From: Peristeroidobacter soli
GTDB taxonomy: Bacteria; Pseudomonadota; Gammaproteobacteria; Steroidobacterales; Steroidobacteraceae
Length of the DNA stretch: 64,000 bases
Direction of reading: 5' to 3'
Assembly (NCBI RefSeq): GCF_004138485.1
Contig: NZ_RYEV01000005.1
Span: 1,102,827-1,166,826 of the forward strand
The position numbers and the translations under genes were made by a program. The notes under the pieces are model-generated. The model made no database searches and was not told the DNA's origin. It saw only the letters and a list, made by a program, of their open reading frames with translations. This document shows positions 8,928 through 18,403 of this stretch, piece by piece; positions within the stretch are counted from its first letter, which is position 1, and every line of letters begins with the position of its first letter.

Positions 8928-9889
8928 TGGCGCACAGAATGAAGACCCGATGGTTGGTGACGGTCGCGACGGTGGCGGCGGTGCTCGCCGGGACGCAGGC
9001 TCACGGGCAACAGCCGCCACCGGGCGCGGGCATTCAACGTGAGAAGAGCGTGCCCAAGCTCGAGTCCGGCAAGTGGACGGGCAAGCGACTGGCCGACGGC
9101 CAGCCGGATGTGGAAGGGCATTGGTCGAACACCATCGCCAATCACAACAACTGGACCGATCCGCAGGGGGGCGTGCCGGGCGATCCCAATCCCCGGGCCA
9201 CGCCGAAGACGCAGCGTTCGGAGCGTGCGCCGAGTCGGGTCAGTGATCCGCCGGACGGCGAGTTGCCGTTTCAGCCCTGGGCGCGAGCGGTCCAGCAGGA
9301 ATATCTGCAGTACTTCCACAACCCGACCAAGGAGCAGTACGTCGAGCCGCTCGCCCGTTGCGCGCCAGCCGGTGTGCCAAAGTCATTCACGTGGCATGGC
9401 TATGAGATCCGGCAGTTCCCGGGCTACGTGGTGTTCCTGTTCAACTCCGGTACGCGCGTCGTTCATCTGGATGGCAAGCCGCACCTGCCGGAGAACATCA
9501 AGCTGTGGAACGCCGACTCTCGCGGCCGCTGGGAAGGCAACACGTTGATCGTCGATGTCACCAACAACAACGCCAAGGCGCGCCTGGCTCGCACTGGTGA
9601 GTTCTTCAGTGAGAACGCGCGCATCGAAGAGCGTTACATCTTCAACAGCGATGGCACTCGATATAACTACGTCGCAACCATCACCGATCCGACCGTGTTC
9701 ACGCGTCCGTGGACCGCGACCATTCCGGCCCGGCGCTTCACGCTCGAAGACGAGCCGGATGGCTGGCACTACGAGGTGGCACTGGCGAATCAACCCGCCG
9801 GCAAGCCGCCGCTGATCGAGCGCTATGAGCGCATCTGCGTCGAGAACAACGGGCCGTTCGGTAACGTTGCCGTGCTCGGCGCCAAGTAG
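8924..9889 (+). CDS. exported protein of unknown function, DFSGIW paralogue 2
   Basis: A 321-residue exported protein whose ATG overlaps the stop of the previous gene (ATGA at 8924), a sign of translational coupling. The signal peptide runs to about AHGQQ. The mature part has QPDVEGHWSNT in place of DFSGIW, then NADSRGRWEGNTLIVDVT and DPTVFTRPWTATIP, matching the upstream paralogue. An insertion rich in charged residues and Pro (about residues 75-110) makes it longer. Its TAG stop at 9887-9889 ends on the first base of the 283-bp repeat that follows. Function unknown. Confidence 0.7.
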   Translation: MMAHRMKTRWLVTVATVAAVLAGTQAHGQQPPPGAGIQREKSVPKLESGKWTGKRLADGQPDVEGHWSNTIANHNNWTDPQGGVPGDPNPRATPKTQRSERAPSRVSDPPDGELPFQPWARAVQQEYLQYFHNPTKEQYVEPLARCAPAGVPKSFTWHGYEIRQFPGYVVFLFNSGTRVVHLDGKPHLPENIKLWNADSRGRWEGNTLIVDVTNNNAKARLARTGEFFSENARIEERYIFNSDGTRYNYVATITDPTVFTRPWTATIPARRFTLEDEPDGWHYEVALANQPAGKPPLIERYERICVENNGPFGNVAVLGAK

Positions 9890-10171
9890 GACCTGTTAAC
9901 ACTCATTGGATGGGCTGCGACGAGCTATTGCGGTTCAGGGCTAGGCGCGACGACCGCCGTGTACTCTCCGTACATAAGGGAGGAGCAACGACGGCCTGAA
10001 CCGCAATAGCTCGTCCCATCAAATGTATTTATTCATTAAATGGGTTGCGCCTCGAATCGCCAGCAGCTGCGTTACAAAGCTTGCCCATATCGACATATGG
10101 GCTGCGCTTTGCGCCTTGCTGCAGGCGATTGGAGGCGCAACGCAGCCCATCCAATGAGTGTTAACAGGCCC
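9889..10171. repeat. 283-bp structured repeat, copy 1 (MITE-like, non-coding)
   Basis: The element has 30-bp terminal inverted repeats (9889-9918 and 10142-10171) with one mismatch. Inside are two large hairpins: A, a perfect 21-bp stem (9919-9939 with 9995-10015), and B, a stem of 17 of 18 pairs (10044-10061 with 10124-10141) with CCCATAT/ATATGGG nested at its tip. A 28-bp AT-rich spacer separates them. TA flanks the element on both sides (9887-9888 and 10172-10173), consistent with a TA target duplication. A second copy in the same orientation lies at 28494-28776 with about six substitutions. There is no transposase, so it is probably a non-autonomous element mobilised in trans. Confidence 0.85.
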
Positions 10172-10184
10172 TAAGGAAAGGCTC

Positions 10185-10688
10185 ATGTCTACGTTATATG
10201 CATTGGCGGAGCAGATCGAGGCGTCGGCGATCGGCGTGGCCATCGCCGAGTCGCGCTATGCCTATCCCATCATCGAGGGCATTCATCTGATCGGCCTGTC
10301 GGTCTCGGTGGGACTGATCTTTCTCACCGATTTGCGGCTGATGAATCTGTTCCTGAAGAAGGTACCGGTGATCGACGTGCTGCGTCACCTGCGGCCGTAT
10401 GTGGTTGGCGGTTTCATCGCCGTGTTTCTCTCCGGTGGGCTGCTGTTCTGGTCGGCGGCGGCGCGCATGCTCGACAGTCCGGCGTTCGTCGCGAAGATGA
10501 TCTTCATGTTCTTCGCGGGGCTCAACGCGCTGTATTTCGAATTGGTGATCGCGCAGCGAGCGCCCGTTCAGGAGAGCCATCCGGTGCTGCCCACGAGCGT
10601 CACGGTGGCGGGCGTTGCTTCGTTTGGTCTGTGGACCCTGGTCGTGGTGTGCGGCCGGTTGATTCCTTATTTGCCGACCTGGGGCTGA
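10185..10688 (+). CDS. DUF6644-like membrane protein 1
   Basis: A 167-residue integral membrane protein with about four or five hydrophobic segments. The N-terminal part has SRYAYPIIEGIHLIGLSVSVG, where the two histidine-containing helices recall small cytochrome b-like or DUF6644 proteins. The ATG at 10185 sits just 13 bp beyond the 283-bp repeat, with AAGGAAAG (10173-10180) as ribosome-binding site. An earlier in-frame codon at 10158 lies inside the repeat and is unlikely to be used. The next gene is a shorter relative. The function is unknown; heme or quinone binding is only a thought. Confidence 0.7.
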   Translation: MSTLYALAEQIEASAIGVAIAESRYAYPIIEGIHLIGLSVSVGLIFLTDLRLMNLFLKKVPVIDVLRHLRPYVVGGFIAVFLSGGLLFWSAAARMLDSPAFVAKMIFMFFAGLNALYFELVIAQRAPVQESHPVLPTSVTVAGVASFGLWTLVVVCGRLIPYLPTWG

Positions 10689-10692
10689 CGCG

Positions 10693-11166
10693 ATGACGAC
10701 GACAGACATTCTCAACTGGCTGCAGGACAGCGCGCTGGCCCATACCATCAGCAAGACCGATCACCTGGTCGGTGCGGGGCTGCAGATCGTTCATGTCATG
10801 GGGCTGGTGGCGTTGCTCGCGTCGCTGGTGCTGATCGGCCTGCATCTTGCGGGCCTGGCGTTCAAACATCAGCCCACCACGGACATCGCCAGGGAGGCGA
10901 CGAAGCTGGTGTGGCTCGGCCTTGCGCTCACGGCGCTCAGCGGCACCTTGATGTTCATCGCCACGCCGAAGCTGTATTTCTACAATCCGGCGTTCCGCTT
11001 GAAAATGATTCTGTTCTTCGTGGCCGTGATCGTGCAGCTGGCGTTGTTTCGCAAGACCGCGTCTCAGAAAACGCCGACACCGGCGTTTGCCCGCGCCAGC
11101 GTGGGGATCTCGCTGGCCGCCTGGTTCAGCGTCGCGATGGCGGGGCGGATGATCGGCTTCATTTAG
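10693..11166 (+). CDS. DUF6644-like membrane protein 2
   Basis: A 157-residue membrane protein with about four helices, including DHLVGAGLQIVHVMGLVALL and LALTALSGTLMFIATP. It begins four bases after the preceding DUF6644-like gene, and the two share the helix-His-x-x-G layout, so they may work as a pair. The last bases overlap the end of the convergent histidine kinase gene (11163-11166), leaving no room for a separate terminator. Function unknown. Confidence 0.7.
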   Translation: MTTTDILNWLQDSALAHTISKTDHLVGAGLQIVHVMGLVALLASLVLIGLHLAGLAFKHQPTTDIAREATKLVWLGLALTALSGTLMFIATPKLYFYNPAFRLKMILFFVAVIVQLALFRKTASQKTPTPAFARASVGISLAAWFSVAMAGRMIGFI

Positions 11167-12752
11167 AGAATGGGCAGCTCGAAGAAGAACGTCGAGCCCT
11201 TGCCCAGCTCGGTTTCGAAGCCGAGCACGCCGCCGTGATGCTGGATGATCGCGCGGCTGATGTTCAGGCCGAGCCCCGAGCCGCCTTTGCGATTGGTCGC
11301 GGTCCAGTTGGCCTGCGCGAATTTCTCGAAGATGTGCGGGCGGAACTCTTCGGGAATGCCGTCGCCACGGTCGGTGATACCCACGCGGATGGCCTCGTTG
11401 GTGCGGCTGACGTGCACATCGATCGTGCCGCCCGCCGGCGAATGTTTCACGGCGTTCGAGATCAGATTCGCCAGTACTTGCATCAGCCGGTCGGCGTCGG
11501 CATGTAAGAATGCCCGGGGCAGGTCGGAGTGCACCTCGATCTTGACCTGGTATTGATCCGCGTACGGTCGAAGTTCGACCGCGGCTTGCGTGACCAGCTG
11601 ATTCAGGTCTACATCGGTGCGTCGATAGGCAAAGGCGCCGGATTCGAGCTTGTCGATATCCAGAATGTCGTTCACCAGACGATGCAGTCGATCGGCGTTG
11701 CGATCGGCGAGTGCCGTCAGCGCCTGAGCTTTTGGCGGCAGCTCACCCGCGGCGCCGGCTGCGAGGATTCCCAACGCGCCGCGCAGTGCCGTCACGGGCG
11801 TGCGCAGCTCATGACTCACCATCGTCAGGAACTCGGCTTTGCCGCGCTCGATGTTCTTGCGTTCGGTGATGTCCTGGATTTGTGAAATGAAATAGAGCGG
11901 TTTTTGCCGGTCCCACACCAGCGACACGCTCAAGTGCGCCCACACCGCATGGCCGGTGCGATGCAGGTAGCGCTTTTCCAACTGATACGTACGAATCTCC
12001 CGGGTCAGCATTCGTCGCACCAGGAGCAGATCCGACTCCAGATCTTCGGGATGCGTGATGGCTTGGAACGTGGTGCGCCTCAGCTCATCGGCCGGGTAGC
12101 CGAGCATGTCGCACAGAGACTGGTTCACTCTCAGCCATTCGCCTTCGGGGGAGACCAGCGCGATGCCGATGGGCGCGTTTTCATACGCCTCGCGAAACAA
12201 TGCCTCGCTGCGAGTCAGTGCTTGCATCGCTCCACGCAACGCCGCCGACGTGCGCCGTTCTTCCATCAGTGCCATCACCTGACGCGACAGGGCGAGCAGC
12301 GCCTCCTTTTGCCCGGGCTCCAGGTGTCGTGGTTCGCGATCGATCACGCAAAGAGTACCCAGTGCATGACCATCTGCCGATACGAGCGGCGCGCCCGCGT
12401 AAAAGCGAACGTGCGGGTCGCCTGTGACAAAGGGATTGGCGGAAAAACGCTCGTCGGTACGTGCGTCGACGACCGTGAGCACTTTATCCGGCTCCACGAT
12501 GGCATGCGCGCAGAACGCCAGCTCGCGCGGCGTCTCGGTCCCATCGAGGCCCACTTTGGATTTGAACCACTGCCGGTCCTCGTTGATCAGCGTGATCAGC
12601 GCCATGGGCGTGCCGCAGATCCGCGAGGCGAGCAGTGTAATGTCGTCGTAGCGCAATTCCTGCCCGCTATCCATGATGTCGTAGGACTGCAAGGCCAGCA
12701 GTCGCGACGACTCGTTCAGCGGTATGGGAACGCGGGAACTTTCAGAAGACAT
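11163..12752 (-). CDS. GAF-PAS sensor histidine kinase, soluble
   Basis: This 529-residue kinase has no signal peptide or membrane segment, so it should sense a cytoplasmic or diffusible signal. An N-terminal GAF domain (about 15-165) holds FCAHAIV and GTLCVIDREPR, the form common in light- or redox-linked kinases. A PAS/PAC domain follows (about 180-298), then HisKA with the phosphate-accepting His at about 314 in FLTMVSHELRTP. The HATPase domain has an N-box Asn near 433 (NLISNAVKHS) and a GSGLGLNIS G-box. No receiver or response regulator gene lies beside it, so it is an orphan kinase. Confidence 0.9.
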   Translation of the reverse strand: MSSESSRVPIPLNESSRLLALQSYDIMDSGQELRYDDITLLASRICGTPMALITLINEDRQWFKSKVGLDGTETPRELAFCAHAIVEPDKVLTVVDARTDERFSANPFVTGDPHVRFYAGAPLVSADGHALGTLCVIDREPRHLEPGQKEALLALSRQVMALMEERRTSAALRGAMQALTRSEALFREAYENAPIGIALVSPEGEWLRVNQSLCDMLGYPADELRRTTFQAITHPEDLESDLLLVRRMLTREIRTYQLEKRYLHRTGHAVWAHLSVSLVWDRQKPLYFISQIQDITERKNIERGKAEFLTMVSHELRTPVTALRGALGILAAGAAGELPPKAQALTALADRNADRLHRLVNDILDIDKLESGAFAYRRTDVDLNQLVTQAAVELRPYADQYQVKIEVHSDLPRAFLHADADRLMQVLANLISNAVKHSPAGGTIDVHVSRTNEAIRVGITDRGDGIPEEFRPHIFEKFAQANWTATNRKGGSGLGLNISRAIIQHHGGVLGFETELGKGSTFFFELPIL

Positions 12753-12923
12753 ACCAACTCTTCGGCCGAGGCAGCCGTGCCATGAGGATCCGGGCCAGCG
12801 CGCATTGCTGAACTGAGAGGCCGTTCACCTCAAGTCAGGGATTGCCGAAACGCCCCGGAATGCCTCGCAGTGATCCGAGTCACGCTGCCTGTGAGCCAGA
12901 AGTTACACGCTGTGTTTTCGGGC

Positions 12924-13559
12924 TCAGGCCGGCGCCACGTCGAATTGATAGGACGTGTTTTGCGCCGATGGGCGCGTCGCGAAGCTTTTGCGGAAGGCCT
13001 CGAGCTTCGAGTACGGCTCGATCGGCAGGGTCTGGCGGAAGTGCAGGTGCTCGATCATGCAAAACAGCGAGACCTCGAACAGGCTCAGCCGTCGAGCCTC
13101 GGGTAGCGCGGTGAGCGCCTCGGGCAGGTGAGCATCGAGCCAGGTGAGCGCGCCCTCGAACCCCGTGCGTGCCTTCTCGAAGTAGAGATTGTCCGCCGGC
13201 AGCCTCGCCACCAGGGTGCCGAACACGATCTGCACCTGCGCGGTCATGCAATGCCAGACCAGTTCCTGCGCATTCCTCGACACAGCCGTTCGCAACTGCT
13301 CGGGCCACACGATGGCGGTGGATTCATGCGCGTGATCCGCCAGTGCGCGGCAAATATTCTCAGTGCCGAACACAACGTCGGCGCCGACGCGCAGGATGGG
13401 CAGCTTCAGAGCGGGGTTGTCGGCGTAGATGGCCGGGTTTTGTGCCGTCATGTCGTAAATGGGAAGGATGTCGTACGACACGCCGAGCTCTTCGGCGAAG
13501 ATGCGTGCGATGCGGGTGAAATGCGAGCTGCGTCGCCCGACGATTTGCAATGAGGTCAT
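12924..13559 (-). CDS. glutathione S-transferase-like protein
   Basis: A 211-residue protein with an N-terminal thioredoxin-like fold: MTSLQIVGRRSSHFTRIARI, then NPALKLPILR, where the cis-Pro of the GST fold would sit, and FGTENICRAL as the gamma-Glu-binding segment. The C-terminal half is helical, as in GSTs. The start at 13559 is preceded by GGA at seven bases; a longer frame to 13622 has no such support. Substrate unknown. The kinase gene downstream is 171 bp away, so the two need not share a transcript. Confidence 0.75.
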   Translation of the reverse strand: MTSLQIVGRRSSHFTRIARIFAEELGVSYDILPIYDMTAQNPAIYADNPALKLPILRVGADVVFGTENICRALADHAHESTAIVWPEQLRTAVSRNAQELVWHCMTAQVQIVFGTLVARLPADNLYFEKARTGFEGALTWLDAHLPEALTALPEARRLSLFEVSLFCMIEHLHFRQTLPIEPYSKLEAFRKSFATRPSAQNTSYQFDVAPA

Positions 13560-13828
13560 GTGAGTTCCGTGATCGACTTCAACAACAACGTAACCGTACG
13601 GCGCTCGCGATAGAAGAATCAATTGCCGCGGCGGACTTATGCTGGGCAGGATGCCCGAATGCCGGGGGCGCAGGGACGCGCAGGACCGGCCCGCACAGTC
13701 CGACCACCGATTACGGTGATGTCTTATACGTCCGCGGGTGGCCCACCCTCAGGACATTCAGGGATTCGCCGCGCTTTATCCGACACCGTTCCCGGCCGAT
13801 ACGGTCCGTGGAGCCGAAGGACTAAGTG

Positions 13829-14137
13829 ATGGACCAGGATCAAAAACTTTCGATGAGCGAGCTGCGAGTGGATGGCGAACTGACCATCTACCGTGCCACC
13901 GAGGTCGCGCAGACCTTGTTCGACGCCGTGCGTGCACAGACAGGCGACGTGGGCCTGGATATGTCGGACGTGACGGAGTTCGACACCGCCGGCCTGCAAC
14001 TCGTGCTGATGGCCCGGCGCATCGTGGAGGCCAACGGGCATCGCCTCGATGTCGTGCAGCCCAGCGAGTGCGTGGCCGAGGTGCTCGAGCTGTGCAACGT
14101 CGCCCTCAATAACAACGAAGTGCAGGCAGCATCATGA
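13829..14137 (+). CDS. STAS-domain protein heading the chemosensory operon
   Basis: A 102-residue single-domain STAS protein (anti-anti-sigma-factor or MlaB-like fold). The motif LDMSDVTEFDTAGLQLVLMA is typical, with Thr rather than Ser at the usual phosphorylation position (about residue 48). It starts the operon, and its stop overlaps the ATG of cheA. Small STAS proteins in this position occur in several chemosensory clusters and may be phosphorylated or act as a scaffold. That role is inference. ATG 13829 follows GAAGG by nine bases; a GTG at 13826 is the alternative. Confidence 0.85.
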   Translation: MDQDQKLSMSELRVDGELTIYRATEVAQTLFDAVRAQTGDVGLDMSDVTEFDTAGLQLVLMARRIVEANGHRLDVVQPSECVAEVLELCNVALNNNEVQAAS

Positions 14138-16122
14138 CCGACGCAGCATTACCTACTTTCATCGCGGAAAGTCGCGAGCTGCTGCGCGAGATGGAAGCCG
14201 CCTTGCTCGAATGCGAGCAGGGTGAGAGCGGCGCCGAAGCCGTCAACTCCATTTTCCGCGCGGCCCACACGATCAAGGGCTCGTCCGGCCTGTTCGGCCT
14301 GGACGGCATCGTTGCCTTCACTCACGTGGTCGAAAGCGTGCTGGATCGCGTACGCGCCAACAGCTTGCAGATGGATCGTACGCTGGCGGCCATCCTGCTC
14401 GAATGTCGCGACCATATCGAACATCTGGTGGACGCGGTTGCCGACGGCAAGCCCGACGACGTGCAGCTCGCCACCAAAGGCGAGAGCCTGCTACAGAAAC
14501 TCAGCGCCCGCGCCGGCGGCCCCGCTACCACACACGCTACTGCCACTGCGTCTGCCTCTGCTTCGGCCTCTGCTCCCGTTGCGCCGGCCGCAGGCTGGCA
14601 GATTACGGTGCAGTTTCATACTGAGGTCCTGCGCAATGGCATGGACCCGCTGTCATTCATTCGTTATTTGAGCACGCTCGGCGAGATCGTCGAGCTGACG
14701 TTGCTCACCGAGCGTCTGCCGGCCGCGGAAGAGTTCGACGCCGAAGCTTGCTATCTCGGCTTCGAGATCGAGCTGGCGAGCAGTGAAACTCAGCAGCGCA
14801 TCGAGGGCGCGTTCGAGTTCGTGCGCGACGATTGCACTTTGCAGGTGCGTCCGAAGGCGCCGGTGGCCAGCGAATCGGTAGCCGAGAAGCGTGAGGCTTC
14901 CGATGCCAAGGAGACCAAGGCCGCCAAGAACAGCGACCGTTCGCTGCGTGTCGATGGCGACAAGCTCGACGCGCTCATCGATCTGATCGGCGAGCTCGTG
15001 ACGGCCGGTGCCACCACGACGATCACCGCCCGCAAGGCGGGTTTGTCGGAATTGAATGAATCGACGCTGCGCCTGGCGCGGCTCGTCGAAGAAGTGCGCG
15101 ATCAGGCCCTGAAGCTGCGCATGGTGCAGATCGGACCGACGTTCTCGCGCTTCCAGCGTATCGTGCGCGACGTGGCGCGCGAGATCGGCAAGGAAATCCG
15201 GCTCGAAATCGGCGGTGCCGAGACCGAGCTCGACAAGACCTTGATCGAGAGCATCACCGATCCGCTGACCCATCTGGTGCGTAACGCCATCGATCATGGC
15301 ATCGAGACCGCCGAGGTTCGTCGTAACCGCGGCAAGAACGTCGAAGGCGTGGTGCGTCTGGACGCGTATCACGACTCCGGCTCGGTCGTCATCGAAGTGG
15401 CCGACGACGGCGGCGGCCTGAAGCGTGAGCGCATCATTGCCAAGGCAATGGAGCGCGGCCTGATCACCGACGGCAGCTCGCTGACCGACGGCGAAGCGTT
15501 CGCGCTGATCTTCGAGCCGGGCTTCTCGACGGCGGAGCAGGTGACCAACCTGTCCGGCCGCGGCGTCGGCATGGACGTGGTGAAGCGCAACGTCAATGCG
15601 CTGCGCGGCACGGTCGAGCTCGACAGCAAGGAAGGCCAGGGCACGACAGTGCGCATCCGCCTGCCGCTCACCCTCGCCATCATCGACGGCTTCCTGGTCG
15701 GCGTGGGCGGCTCGTCCTTCGTGATTCCGTTGGAGCTGGTCGAGGAGTGCGTCGAGCTGGGCGATGAACATCGCGCGGCCGACGGCGACCAGCGTTACAT
15801 CAATCTGCGCGGGCAAGTGCTGCCGTTCGTCCGCCTGCGCGAAATGTTTTCTATTCGTTCGTCTGCATCGCGTCGGGAGAGCATCGTGGTGATCCGCTCC
15901 GGCGGCAAGCGCATCGGCATCGTGGTCGATGACTTGCTCGGAGAAATGCAGGCGGTGATCAAGCCCTTGTCGCGGCTGTTCAGCCGCATCCGGGGCATTG
16001 GTGGTTCGACGATTCTGGGAACGGGCCAGCTGGCCCTGATTTTGGATGTGCCCAGCCTGCTCGACTTGTGCCTGAACACGCGTCAGGTCCAGGTCGCGCC
16101 GCGCCGCGCGCTCACGGATTGA
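14134..16122 (+). CDS. cheA: chemotaxis histidine kinase CheA
   Basis: This 662-residue kinase autophosphorylates in response to receptor state and passes phosphate to CheY and CheB. The Hpt domain comes first, with the phosphorylated His at about residue 45 (FRAAHTIKGSSGLFG). An Ala/Ser/Thr linker follows, then a second globular part (about 150-255), the dimerisation domain, the HATPase (HLVRNAIDHGIE N-box and GRGVGMDVVKRNV) and a C-terminal CheW-like domain. The order matches canonical CheA. It overlaps the STAS gene by 4 bp and precedes an MCP. Confidence 0.97.
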   Translation: MTDAALPTFIAESRELLREMEAALLECEQGESGAEAVNSIFRAAHTIKGSSGLFGLDGIVAFTHVVESVLDRVRANSLQMDRTLAAILLECRDHIEHLVDAVADGKPDDVQLATKGESLLQKLSARAGGPATTHATATASASASASAPVAPAAGWQITVQFHTEVLRNGMDPLSFIRYLSTLGEIVELTLLTERLPAAEEFDAEACYLGFEIELASSETQQRIEGAFEFVRDDCTLQVRPKAPVASESVAEKREASDAKETKAAKNSDRSLRVDGDKLDALIDLIGELVTAGATTTITARKAGLSELNESTLRLARLVEEVRDQALKLRMVQIGPTFSRFQRIVRDVAREIGKEIRLEIGGAETELDKTLIESITDPLTHLVRNAIDHGIETAEVRRNRGKNVEGVVRLDAYHDSGSVVIEVADDGGGLKRERIIAKAMERGLITDGSSLTDGEAFALIFEPGFSTAEQVTNLSGRGVGMDVVKRNVNALRGTVELDSKEGQGTTVRIRLPLTLAIIDGFLVGVGGSSFVIPLELVEECVELGDEHRAADGDQRYINLRGQVLPFVRLREMFSIRSSASRRESIVVIRSGGKRIGIVVDDLLGEMQAVIKPLSRLFSRIRGIGGSTILGTGQLALILDVPSLLDLCLNTRQVQVAPRRALTD

Positions 16123-16140
16123 TTGATATTGGAGTAGTCA

Positions 16141-17844
16141 ATGTTCAGGAATTTGAAGATAGGAATCCGGCTCGGGCTGAGCTTCGCGCTCATCCTGATC
16201 CTGTTAGGGGCGGTGACCTACATCGGTATCGACGGCTTCAAGCTGATGAAAGTCAGCACCGACGACGTGGTCGAGAATCGGGTCCCCAAGATGGAGCTGG
16301 CGCTGGAGTTACAGAAGAATGCCGAGACCCTGGGCCTGGTCGCCCGCGATCAGTTGCTCGCCACCGACGCCAAGCAGCTCGACAAGGCCGTTCAGCAGAT
16401 GCTGAGCGTACGCGAGCGCAACGCCAAGATCGTCGATGAATTGACCGCGACGGTCACGTCCGAGCGCGGCAAGGAAAAGCTGGCCGGCGTGGTGCGTGCC
16501 CGCCTCGAGTATGCGAAGGCGCAGGACGTGATGGTCGAGCTGTTGCAGGCGGGCAAGAGAGAGGAGGCAGTGCATTGGCTGCGTACCGATCAGCGCGAAG
16601 CGCGCGAAGCCATGACGGCAGCGACCGATGCGTATTTCGATCACGAGAAGGCGTCGGTGAACGAGGCCGGTCAGGCCGCGGAAGACACTTATCTCCAGGC
16701 GAGCAAGATGATGATGACCGGCGCGGCGATTGCGGCGCTGCTCGCGCTCATCGCAGGCGTGTGGGTGACGTTGTCGATCACGCGTCCCATCGGGCTTGCC
16801 GCCTCGGTGGCGAATCGCATGGCCGAGGGCGATCTGACCGCGCGCGTCACCGCGAATTCGCGTGACGAAGCCGGCATGCTGCTGCTGGCGATCAGCACGA
16901 TGACTGAGCGGTTGTCGCAGGTCGTCGGCGAGGTGCGTCAGTCCTCGGATACGTTGAGCAGCGCCTCCGAAGAAATGTCGGCGACCGCGCAGTCGCTGTC
17001 GCAGGCCTCCACCGAGCAGGCCGCGAGCGTCGAGGAAACCTCGGCGTCGGTGGAGCAGATGACGGCGTCGATCGGTCAGAACACCGACAACGCCAAGATC
17101 ACCGATCAGATGGCGAGCAAGGCCGCGACCGAAGCTTCCGAAGGCGGTCAGGCCGTGCGTCAGACGGTCGAGGCGATGAAGCAGATCGCGCAGAAGATCT
17201 CGATCATCGACGACATCGCTTATCAGACCAACCTGCTGGCGCTGAACGCGGCGATCGAAGCCGCTCGTGCCGGCGAACATGGCAAAGGCTTCGCGGTCGT
17301 CGCCGCCGAAGTTCGCAAGCTCGCCGAGCGTTCGCAAGTGGCCGCGCAGGAGATCGGTGAAGTCGCCGGCTCCTCGGTCGAGCTCGCTGAGCGCGCCGGC
17401 AAGTTGCTCGATGAGATGGTGCCCGCGATTCGCAAGACCTCCGAGCTCGTGCAGGAAATCACTGCGGCGAGCCAGGAACAGTCCTCAGGCGTGGGCCAGA
17501 TCAACACCGCAATGACGCAGCTGTCACAGTTGACGCAACAGAATGCGTCGTCGAGTGAAGAACTGGCCGCGACTGCCGAAGAGATGAGTAGCCAGGCGCA
17601 GCAACTGCAGGCCGCCATCTCCTTCTTCAAGGTCGAGGGTGTGAGCTCGGGTGCTGCGTCCAGGCCGGCGGCCAAGCCGGCGACGCGCGTGAATCGCGTG
17701 CCGTCGAGCTGGGCGCCGAAGTCGCCGGTGGAGATGCCCGTAGCCGCGGTCGCGATGGCGGCGCATGCCCACGGCGGCAACGGCAAAGCGAATGGCAACG
17801 GCCATGACCATAGCGTGACGATGGATCAGTTCGTGCGCTTCTAG
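16141..17844 (+). CDS. methyl-accepting chemotaxis protein 1
   Basis: A 567-residue transmembrane receptor. It has one helix near residues 9-29, a periplasmic four-helix-type domain (about 30-188), a second helix ([20 protein letters not shown]), a HAMP domain and the signalling hairpin with [20 protein letters not shown] and [13 protein letters not shown]. The periplasmic part resembles the small four-helix-bundle sensor domains. The C terminus (MDQFVRF) is not the NWETF-type tether for CheR. GGAG lies just upstream of the ATG. Confidence 0.95.
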   Translation: MFRNLKIGIRLGLSFALILILLGAVTYIGIDGFKLMKVSTDDVVENRVPKMELALELQKNAETLGLVARDQLLATDAKQLDKAVQQMLSVRERNAKIVDELTATVTSERGKEKLAGVVRARLEYAKAQDVMVELLQAGKREEAVHWLRTDQREAREAMTAATDAYFDHEKASVNEAGQAAEDTYLQASKMMMTGAAIAALLALIAGVWVTLSITRPIGLAASVANRMAEGDLTARVTANSRDEAGMLLLAISTMTERLSQVVGEVRQSSDTLSSASEEMSATAQSLSQASTEQAASVEETSASVEQMTASIGQNTDNAKITDQMASKAATEASEGGQAVRQTVEAMKQIAQKISIIDDIAYQTNLLALNAAIEAARAGEHGKGFAVVAAEVRKLAERSQVAAQEIGEVAGSSVELAERAGKLLDEMVPAIRKTSELVQEITAASQEQSSGVGQINTAMTQLSQLTQQNASSSEELAATAEEMSSQAQQLQAAISFFKVEGVSSGAASRPAAKPATRVNRVPSSWAPKSPVEMPVAAVAMAAHAHGGNGKANGNGHDHSVTMDQFVRF

Positions 17845-17853
17845 GAGCAGACG

Positions 17854-18393
17854 ATGACAAACAATACTGCCGCCAAGGCGGACGACGCCGAGCGCCGGCA
17901 CGACCAGAACCAGTATCTGACGTTCGTGCTCGGGCGCGAGACGTTCGCGCTCGGGATTCTGTCGATCAAGGAGATTCTGGAGTACTCGGCGCCCACCGAG
18001 ATTCCGATGATGCCGGCGTTCATTCGCGGCGTCGTCAATCTGCGCGGTGCCGCCGTGCCGGTGGTCGATCTGTGCGCGCGCTTCGGCCGCCCGAGCGCGG
18101 CCGTCACCAAGAAGACCTGCGTGGTGATCATCGAGACCCGGGTCGAAGACGAAAGCCACGTCATCGGCGTGGTGGTCGATGCGGTCAACGAAGTGCTGGA
18201 GATTCCCGATAGCGAGATCGAGCCGGCGCCGAGCTTCGGCGCCTCGATCCGCGCCGACTTCATTCAGGGCATGGGCAAGGTGCGGGGCAAGTTCGTGATC
18301 ATCCTCGACGTCGACCGCGTGCTGTGCGTCGAGGAGATGGAGATGCTGACCCACGCCGCCGCCTCGGGCGAAGTCGTGCAGCCGGCCGCATAG
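17854..18393 (+). CDS. cheW: chemotaxis coupling protein CheW
   Basis: A 179-residue adaptor that joins receptors to CheA. The core reads [20 protein letters not shown], then [18 protein letters not shown] and [12 protein letters not shown], all typical of the CheW fold. The first 20 residues are a polar extension rich in Lys, Asp and Arg. It starts nine bases after the MCP stop and is followed by a soluble receptor. Confidence 0.95.
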   Translation: MTNNTAAKADDAERRHDQNQYLTFVLGRETFALGILSIKEILEYSAPTEIPMMPAFIRGVVNLRGAAVPVVDLCARFGRPSAAVTKKTCVVIIETRVEDESHVIGVVVDAVNEVLEIPDSEIEPAPSFGASIRADFIQGMGKVRGKFVIILDVDRVLCVEEMEMLTHAAASGEVVQPAA

Positions 18394-18403
18394 GACCGAA
18401 ACA

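Noticed and set aside
10019-10243. Open frame on the minus strand inside the repeat (about 74 residues), also in copy 2
   Set aside because: It lies in paired hairpin DNA, lacks a ribosome-binding site and changes end between copies. It is a by-product of the element.
13775-13802. Possible FliA-type promoter before the STAS gene (TTTA and GCCGATAC)
   Set aside because: The -10-like part matches well, but the -35 does not read TAAA and the spacing is off by one. Too weak to list.
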